A DNA stretch of 64,000 nt from the NCBI RefSeq assembly GCF_001540865.1, contig NC_033639.1:3812685-3876684 (forward strand), written 5' to 3'. Numbering within the stretch: position 1 is the stretch's first letter; every line of letters starts with the position of its first letter. The notes under the pieces are model-generated. The model had not been told where the DNA came from, did no database searches, and saw nothing but the letters and a program-made list of their open reading frames with translations. This DNA comes from Ananas comosus. Its lineage: Eukaryota; Streptophyta; Magnoliopsida; Poales; Bromeliaceae. The position numbers and the translations under genes were made by a program. This document shows, in pieces, positions 56,419 to 64,000 of the stretch.

Positions 56419-59101
56419 AAACTTATAGCAAATCCACAATTTATAAACTTGTAATAAAACTTCATTAATAATAAAAGTAATTAGCATACACAGTTTTCAT
56501 TTTTTTTTTACTAACCATTCATCTAGTACACATTAGTTTCCATCACTGCATTACACATATAGTCAACATTCACCAAAAGAACAAAGTGTTAAAATGAAGT
56601 ACTATCATCATTTTTCCAAAAAAAGATCAACTTAAAAACAAAAAAAAGGATCTTGCAATTCATTGTCTTTCTTGTCCCAAAAATCATCATGAACTATCTA
56701 CAAAAGAGAATGAAAAAATGTTAGAACAAAGTAAAAGCAAGTCATGCAAATAGATTTTGAATAATAAAGCAAATAAACAACTTATAAAATATAAAACAAA
56801 GAGGTCAGTGACATATTGTAAGGAAGTCGCAAAGTTGAAAAGTGGAAAGAAGTTGAACGTGAAATTCTACAAGGCAAATCATAATTACATATTCTCTCAT
56901 AATATTTCAACAACACATAAGTGATCACTAAAATTAACAATTGACTAAAGTTCGATTAAAAATACAAACCTTGGAGAATATAAAAAAGAGGAAGTAGCTT
57001 CAATCTGCAATTTTTCTTTGGAAAGAGTGAGGGGCTGTAGAACACAAAGAATAAGAGGTTATGAAATCAAAGTTTAAGTAAAATTAAAATTGCAGGTATA
57101 ATAAAAATCGTTACAAGTCTAAATCATAAAAAATTGTAGACTGTTTACAAATGGATCGATAAAGATTCTTAGAATTGCTATCCGCTATGTGGCTTTGTAC
57201 ACTCACTATTTTCTATATGACTATATATATTGAAAAACACCTCTAAACTATCTTTCTAGGCCACGATCCTACATGAACTAACACATTTGATACATAAAAG
57301 ACTAGTAGGCTAAGAAATTTTGAAATTATATACCAAAGATCTTTAGCTGTTCTATAGTCCTCCCTCTCATACGCACTTCAAGCTTGAGATCGCTGTTAGA
57401 AAAGATCAATCTTCTCAAGACTTGAATATGAAAAAAAAACTTATAATAGTAGCTAAATAGTCTGATGTTGGATGAAAAGAACAATCTTCTCCGCTGTCGG
57501 ATGAAAGCTGCTATAACATTATGGCATAGCCTAAATCAAAAAGTAAGGAGATTGCTTAATTAACCTCGTGTGCAAAGCAGAGAGGCCGCTAAACTTCTTA
57601 ATTTATGGCAAAAGAAGCATGTATCGAATGCATAGAAACAATGCGAAAAGAAAAGAAGAATTGGAACACAATTTGGAAGAAAGAATATATCTACTTGGGC
57701 CAATTATCAAGTCTGAGACCTTCCATTAACCTCTATCACACCTATTTTTGAGAATTTCAATAGCAATTGGCCCAAACTCTGTCACTTTATGTTACGGACA
57801 CCAGAATATGTCCTGGATGAACAAAATCATGATGACCATAATGAACCTCCGAAGTTATCAAATATTTGACGTGCCACTTTAAATTAAAAAAGCTACGAAG
57901 AAATCTTACTGTTTTTAACTGATTTTTTGTGCATGCTCACCTCTAACTATACATTAGCTAATATAACGACTGCAAGAGAGAAAATAAGTGGAGCAAAAAA
58001 TGCACTTCCCAATGTAATCGCAGCATGGAAAGAGAAATATATATGTAATTCCTACAAAGAAACAGAAAAGCATAAATGTAAAGTTATATTGAACTCAAAT
58101 CCTTTAGCTTAGAAGAAATAATTAGAGAAATATAATCGAGTCCATATTTTACACAGTTGTTATGCTTAGCCAAGAAACAATATACCTATGCTAAAAAAAT
58201 TATTAAGTTAAAATTCCACCTTATGTGAATATGGAACAAAAGAGAAAAGCAATGGTGGGCGGAAAAATGACGGACCGCAAACATGTTTTTAGACTTATGC
58301 TGTTAACATCTCATTTAATTAGATCTATGCATGTCAAAATTTGACTCATCAATCGCATTTTTCAGAATACTTTACAAGGAGACAACTAATTAGCATCATC
58401 ATAAAATATGTGTGCATCGACAACTAAAAATTGGCACTCAATCAATGATCAATGGACATGGCATGCACCTAATTAATGATCCTGATCTATGAATCCATCA
58501 CACGAAATTAAGGAAACAAAGATACATACATACATATATATATATAATGTTCCCCCTTCACAGATTCATGTTCAAGAACAATGTAACAAAAAATGCTATA
58601 TATATGAAAGCTTCAAAGACAACACAAAAAAATTGGAAAAAGAAAAAATAATTTACAAATACTAGTGAGAGGGGCTAGCGTCGACGAACTAGTGAGAGAA
58701 GCTAGTGCCGTCGTCCAGGATCCGCTTCAGGCCGACAGAGGGCTCGCGCGCATCCGAGATCCACTTCTTGTCCCGCACGCCGTCGCTAGCTCGCATGCGC
58801 CGTCGCTCGTGTTGACGAACTAGTGAGAGAAGCTAGTGCCGTAGTGCGTCCAGGATCTGCTTCTTGTTGCGTGCGCCGTCGCTAGCTCGCATGCGCCGTC
58901 TCTCGCGAGCGTGTGGGGTGCGGGATGCGGGATTACTTTGGGGAAAGGAGGAGAAGGGGGAAAGTGAAGAGGAGCGAAGGGTTTGGGGAGGGGGCGAGAG
59001 AGAGAGAGAGAAAGTAACAGAGAGAGAGAGAGATGGGGTGACTCTGTGAATGGGAAAGAGGGAAATGGGGGTAGGTGTAGAGCAAAGGGTTTGGGGAGGT
59101 G

Positions 59102-59142
<41 letters not shown>

Positions 59143-59571
59143 TAGAAAGAACAGAGAGAGAGGGGGGTGTGACTCTGTGAATGGCTGAGTCGAGAGGTTG
59201 CGTGGGAAAGTTGCAAAAAAATTTGCGGTAAACGAAAAAAAAAAAAAAAGCGCCAAATCTACACTATTAACGACGGGATTAACATCATCTAAAACGACTT
59301 AAATAATATTGGTCGTTAAAGATCCATCTATTCGGCGGGAATCACTATTTGTGCATTTTTAACGACCAAAATTAATTCCTATCGTTAATAAATGGTCGTT
59401 AAAAATATTAATTCTTGTAGTGCTCCTTTTTGGAGGTTCTTCCACGCTAAAATCGGTATTTTCTTTTTATATTTTTGCATTTATTTTATTTGTTGAGTTT
59501 ATCGTGTTTTACGTATTTTATTTATTCACTTCTCTCTGCGTGTTAACTAGATCTAGGATTACATAACCCAC
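55587..59571 (+). repeat. Polypurine tract and 3' LTR of the + strand copia, split
   Basis: AAGGGGGAG (55586-55594) precedes an LTR starting TGTTAAGTTTTAAAG at 55595. It runs to 55874, is interrupted by the CACTA element, and continues from about 59423 (CTCCTTTTTGGAGG) to roughly 59571 (TACATAACCCACA). No matching 5' LTR is in the window, so the right boundary is approximate. Confidence 0.7.
55875..59422. mobile_element. 3.5-kb non-coding CACTA element
   Basis: CACTACAGGAAATATC to ATTCTTGTAGTG, with the perfect 3-bp target duplication CTC (55872-55874, 59423-59425). Both subterminal regions (about 55900-56290 and 59265-59410) are packed with GTCGTTA/TAACGAC motifs in both orientations, as expected for transposase-binding repeats of En/Spm-type elements. 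The interior is AT-rich, with a long TA repeat at 56356-56415, and contains no transposase-like ORF. Near the right end are tandemly duplicated GC-rich segments (58680-58890, around GAACTAGTGAGAGAAGCTAG) and a GA-rich duplicated unit (58974-59182). It is non-autonomous and inserted in the copia LTR. Confidence 0.9.
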
Positions 59572-59720
59572 AGAAGCTTTTGATTTCATTCGTGTAAGCT
59601 TCTTGTGAGATGAAAATGCCATCATTACTTTGCTTCACTTGGACCCCAAAAAATTGAACATAAGACTAATATTCATCAAATCGAATTCACGGACCATTGT
59701 TGTCCTGAATTTTTCATTAA
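59572..59720 (-). pseudogene. Copia reverse transcriptase remnant
   Basis: On the minus strand a short stretch reads MVREFDLMN, then with a shift FLGVQVKQSNDGIFISQ, the conserved end of a copia reverse transcriptase. It lies in opposite orientation to the neighbouring + strand copia, so it is a separate older relic. Confidence 0.55.
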
Positions 59721-60610
59721 TTGCATCATATTTTTTTATTAGATTAAAGTAAAAGTTTGAATCTCTAAATATTTTATGTATATCTTTTATAAAAAAAATA
59801 TTGGTATTTTTAAAATTTTTAATATATTTAAAATTGTTCTAGATTTTTTATCCAAATGCTATTTAGTATATCCCTCCAGAATATTTCTGAGTGCATTCAA
59901 ACATTACAGCTAGTTTATATGCAAGGATATCTCTTATTCTCGAAAATGATAAAAATTATCTCACATTACTTCTTGAACCAGACACAGAATAGAGTATAAT
60001 TAGTACAGAAGAATTTCCCGATAGGATGCGAAACCCAAGCCGAGCATAACTTTATTTAATAGAGCCTGTAACTGACTAATGAAAAATATACTTTCGAATT
60101 TATTTATCTATTAAAAGCAAACTAACTAAAAAAAATATGTAAGTTTATCTATATACAATTATCTAGATTATTCAAAAGACAAACTTAACAAACTAACTGT
60201 CAAAGTTCTAATGAACAAATTGATCTAAAAGCTGAAAACGAATTAAATCTATCTTTTATCTTTTCTAGCAAATCCTTTTCATTATATATAAGTTATTCTT
60301 GCTCAAAGCATTAATTATTTTGATTAATTCATTGATTCATTTCTCAACCCTCTTCCTATGACAAGAACTATTTTGTATGTCCCATTTTAGTAAATTAATG
60401 AAATTAATAACGGCATGTTTAGCGCTGGAACTAGCTAGGCCGGGTTTGGATCGGGCATTATTATTCCCAAGCCCAGTCCACATTAAAAATACACGGTTTT
60501 GGGTGCTTTTTTATCCAATTTTTTAAAGAAATTATCGCCAGGTCCAGGCTCAAAACAAAGGCCGATACCCATTAGATTTTGTTTAGGTCTGCTGCTTGCA
60601 TTTGTCAGAT
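59721..60610. other. AT-rich intergenic DNA
   Basis: No gene or repeat boundary is recognised. It could include promoter sequence of the FAR1-related gene downstream. Confidence 0.4.
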
Positions 60611-60632
60611 AACACACACACGCGCGCGCGCG

Positions 60633-60708
<76 letters not shown>
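60611..60708. repeat. Compound AC/GC/AC/AT microsatellite
   Basis: An almost unbroken alternating purine-pyrimidine run of about 98 bp: AC units, a GC block (about 60620-60640), a long AC block, then AT units. The GC and AC blocks favour left-handed DNA and the AT block favours cruciforms. The short frames read through it are artefacts. Confidence 0.95.
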
Positions 60709-60819
60709 CGATTGTAAACTGGGCTTCTATTAGTAGTAAACACCAAAGTTGCTACGATTTCTTAGCCATCGGATTGCTTCGCGATCCGTGCAGATGAGGG
60801 GAAGAATGCAATCGAAATT

Positions 60820-61143
60820 AACACTAACGGAGCGCCGTTTCCTTCCCGGAGCCGTACAGGGGAAAATTTGGGGGAACCCCTCGATCTCAACATTTCCTGC
60901 ACTCTCTCTCTCTCTCTCTTCTCTCTCTCCTCTCTCTCTCCCCACACCCTGAACCCTTCCTTCATTCCTCGCCTCACTCTCTCTCTCGCTCCTTCGCTCC
61001 CCCGATCCAGGCCCGCCGACCCGGCACCCCCTCTCACGCCTCTCGCCTCCGACCGGCGAACCCCTCTCACGCCCTCTCACCTCCGACCCGCAACCCCCTC
61101 TCACGCCCTCTCTTGCTCGATCTGTAGGAGGCGAGTTGTAGAA
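60820..61143 (+). other. Probable 5' UTR exon of the FAR1-related gene
   Basis: A GC-rich, CT-rich stretch (about 60820-61200) in otherwise AT-rich DNA, a usual look for plant promoter-proximal leaders. A donor AAG/GTGAGT lies at 61143/61144, and an acceptor TATTCACAG ends at 62092, just four bases before the ATG at 62096. A leader intron of about 950 bp is inferred. The long frame 60868-61317 has no recognisable domain and is low-complexity at its start. Confidence 0.45.
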
Positions 61144-62095
61144 GGTGAGTTCCTCTCTCCAGGCCCATCCGCACGCCCTCTCGCCTCCGACCCGCCACCC
61201 GCCGGGGCTGCTTTTCGATTTATCGTTCGATTTGGAGGCTTTTCAAAAAAAAATTTAGTGTTTCTATTTTTTATTAAATTTTTTCCCCAACATTTTGTTC
61301 CCAATGCCAGCATATGAGACTATTTCATATCTTCTAGATTTTCGGGCATCTTGCTGCAAATGCTATCTTGCTAGGCATGTAATAACGTTTTGTTTTCTAT
61401 GATGATAGTTGTATGGAGCCTTATATATGTATGAGTTACTAAGCCACCACACTTGTTCAGAGCTGTGTAATATGACATGGCTCAAGCTGTTTCTAAACAA
61501 GCATGTTATTCTTTAGTAGTTTGTTTAAAGTCCTTTGCCATTTTATATCATGTTGTACCGTAGTATCTTTTAGTTTTTGTGACAATTATGAGCTAGCTTC
61601 TTCATCACTTGTAATGCTATGATTGCAATGTTTCATATGTTATCTTCAAAGATATTTTGTACATAGACAATCACATAAAATAAGCCATAGCTGTTATCGC
61701 GGTATATGTGGAAGGTTCGAATAAAGTAATCAGTTTGGAGCTAAATATAATGCTTCCTAATTGGATTGTTGTCTATGTTATTTGATTTGTCGAGTCTCTA
61801 CGAAATTGCTATCTCTTGTTCTTCATCCTCTTGATGTTCTTTGTTACAAACATTTTAGTTCTTATTTGTAGGGGTTAATGAGAACAGTTATTGTAACATT
61901 TCTAAATTTTTTTGAGTCAACTTTGAAATTGATGAAATCTTGTTTGTAGGGGTTAATGAGAACAGTTATTGTAGATCTCTTAGTGTTGATCTTTGTTTGA
62001 CCCCCAACTCTGTGAGATACCATAAATTTTTCTATTTAGATACCATCATTTTTTTCTATTTAGTTTTTATGTATTTGTAAATCTATTCACAGAAA

Positions 62096-64000
62096 ATGGC
62101 AAAGAACAAAGAAATCGCATCCTACTCGGAAGATTTGGTCGCAAATAATGTTGTAACAAGTCCCGTCTCCGTTACCGAATCACAAGACGAAATTGACGAC
62201 CATGAAGGATCATCTCAGGTTAGCTATATCCTTAATAACTCTATTTTTTGGCACTAACCTATCAAGTTTTAATTTACTGTGCACTTCGCTTTTGAAAATG
62301 TATATTAGAATGTTGATCTTTTCTAAGTGTTCTTTACATGTTTAATTTTAACTACATACAAAATAACATACAGTACCTTATTAAATACTGAATAGTGAGG
62401 AATTAAAACTAATTATCTTATTAAAACTATATGCAAAATATTATGTTAATTATAATATTTTATTTTCATGATGTTTAACAGATGAATAGTGAGGAATATT
62501 ATGAATCTCCATTTTTAGATGCTCTAGAAAATAGATCCAATTATGGAGAAGAGTCAGAATATCCTTCAAGTGATATTAGGATAAATCAAAGTACAGTTTT
62601 TGATTCTATCATGCATGAACAAAGTCAACAAGAACAGGATTTTATTAGTCAATGCAGCATGGAATCATCACATCGTGAGCCATTTATTGGACAACTTCTT
62701 CAAAATGAAGAAGAAGTAAAGAGATTTTACAATTTGTATGCCTATAAAACTGGCTTTAGTATAAGAAAAGCTACCCACTACAAAGCCAAAAAAAAGATAA
62801 TATAGTTACAGCTTTGCACTATGTTTGTTCTAAAGAAGGGCACACCAAACCAAAAGTTCGAGATCAAGAGAATAAAGGGACACCAAAAAAACAGATGCAG
62901 TACACTCGAACAGATTGTAAGGCGCATCTGAGGGTAAAAAGGACAAATGATGGCAAGTGGGAAGTTGTTGCATTTGTGAGGGAACATAACCATACTTTAG
63001 TTGCAAGTCCCTCTAAAGCCCGTTTTCTTCGGTCTCATCGTTTAATAACAGCCGAGCAAAAAAAAATAATTCATATGTTGAGCGAGCAGAATATCTCAAC
63101 AAATCAAATTATGTCATTTATGGCAGTAAGAGAAGGAGGATCACATAATATTACCTTTACTAGAAGGGACCTAAGTAATGAGATTTCTGAAAGGAATCGA
63201 AGATTTAAAGGAATTGATATATCCAGTACCATCAATTATTTTCGTGAGCGTCAAGCTAGAGATCCTTCTTTTTTTTATGCTATTGAGGTTGATGAGCAAA
63301 ACATGGTACGCAACGTATTTTGGATAGATGGGAGATCGAGAATGGCATATCAAAATTTTGGTGATGTTGTTACTTTTGATACAACATATATGACAAATAA
63401 ATATTCCATGCCTTTTGCTCCATTCATTGGAGTAAATCATCACCGTCAGTCGGTATTTTTCGGTTGTGCTCTTATTAGGGATGAAACTTCCAATACTTTT
63501 GTTTGGTTATTTAGAACTTGGCTTCAAGCAGTTTATGAGAAACACCCTATCTCAATCATAACTGATCAAGATCCAGCTATGAGAAAAGCAATCGAGCAAG
63601 TTTTTCCAAACACAGTGCATAGATGTTGTCAGTGGCACATTATGAGGAAAGCGCGAGAACATTTTGGTATCCTTTATAGCACGAAGGAAGGTTTCAAAAA
63701 AGAGTTATTTTCATGCATTAATGATAGCATAACGGTCGAGGAGTTTGAAAGTAGATGGCTTATAATGATTGAAAAATATGGATTGCAAGATAACAATCAC
63801 CTTCATGTTATGTGGAATGCTCGACATCAATGGGTACCTACTTACTTTAGAGATACATTCTTTGCTGAAATGACCACTTCGCAACGTAGTGAGAGTATGA
63901 ATGCTCTAACGAAAATGTTCATGGATAATCATACATCAGTTTGTAAGCTTGTAATACAATTTGAAAAGATGGTTAGTAGTCGCTATGACAAGGAGGATGA
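62096..64000 (+). CDS. FAR1-related / MULE-type transposase-derived protein, 3' part outside window
   Basis: FAR1/FHY3-related proteins are transcription factors domesticated from Mutator-like transposases. Exon 1 is 62096-62218 (41 codons from ATG; donor CAG/GTTAGC). Exon 2 begins at 62482 after TTTAACAG, in frame. Domains: acidic N-terminus; FAR1 zinc-binding domain (about 62685-63000) with EEEVKRFYNLYAYKTGFSIR, a Cys in YVCSKEG, DCKAHLRV and the histidine pair in REHNHTL; MULE transposase domain (about 63310-63760) with VTFDTTYMTNKY and ITDQDPAM, whose Asp residues match catalytic positions, then an FESRW region. A frameshift lies in the A8 tract at 62788-62795: the upstream frame stops at 62803-62805, while the downstream frame is open from 62796 to the window end. 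One extra A would join them. The SWIM zinc finger expected further on lies beyond 64000. It could be a domesticated gene, a pseudogene or an active MULE; no MULE inverted repeats were seen upstream. Confidence 0.85.

Noticed and set aside
58833..59256. Overlapping Ser/Leu-rich frames near a GA repeat
   Set aside because: They are read through the dinucleotide repeat inside a non-coding CACTA element and carry no domain.
60868..61317. 149-residue frame upstream of the FAR1-related gene
   Set aside because: Low-complexity CT-rich start and Pro/Arg-rich GC stretch crossing a probable splice donor; better explained as a 5' UTR exon plus intron.

Overview
The window looks like nuclear DNA of a flowering plant. 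It has spliced genes, many nested Ty1/copia and Ty3/gypsy retrotransposons, Cassandra-type TRIMs, CACTA and Mutator-like DNA elements, long minisatellites and dinucleotide tracts. The GC-rich third codon positions of its one well-preserved gene suggest a monocot, perhaps a commelinid such as a bromeliad; that is inference. Single Ns at 187, 17773, 38615, 52962 and 54845, and a 25-N run at 32935-32959, are assembly joins, and all but the first lie in or beside repeats.

Layout. 1-8333: AT-rich DNA with a gag/protease-only copia element (2123-5425) holding a nested Cassandra TRIM (3979-4454), and a palindrome-ended MITE with a 9-bp target duplication (5799-7230) holding a solo LTR (6168-7052). 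8334-10734: the 3' two exons of an ABCB-type ABC transporter, + strand. 11226-19476: a copia LTR fragment, then a reverse-strand Ale/Retrofit-like copia array (12544-19471) inside one 5-bp target duplication, with a CACTA mini-element in its reverse transcriptase. 19477-27590: gypsy DNA, with a long + strand LTR interrupted by a related reverse-strand LTR, then a primer-binding site and a decayed gag. 27877-34540: CACTA mini-elements, one stray ABCB exon (29119-29297), more palindrome-ended MITEs and microsatellites. 34600-38614 and 42990-47880: two copies of a non-coding element built from three consecutive minisatellite blocks. Between them lie a coiled-coil ORF, a CACTA end and a solo copia LTR. 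48401-48815: a second Cassandra. 50560-59570: a decayed + strand copia carrying a solo LTR and, in its own 3' LTR, a 3.5-kb CACTA element. 60611-64000: a compound microsatellite, a probable 5' UTR exon and the 5' part of a FAR1-related (MULE-derived) gene that runs off the window.

Only three pieces look host-like: the ABCB 3' half, the isolated ABCB exon (probably a second paralogue broken by insertions) and the FAR1-related gene, which has a one-base frameshift in an A tract. The rest is mobile DNA whose target duplications give a relative insertion order. I saw no CRISPR array, bacterial operon or functional RNA gene. The best candidates for something undescribed are the MITE family whose terminal hairpin sequence changes while pairing is kept, and the twin three-block minisatellite elements.
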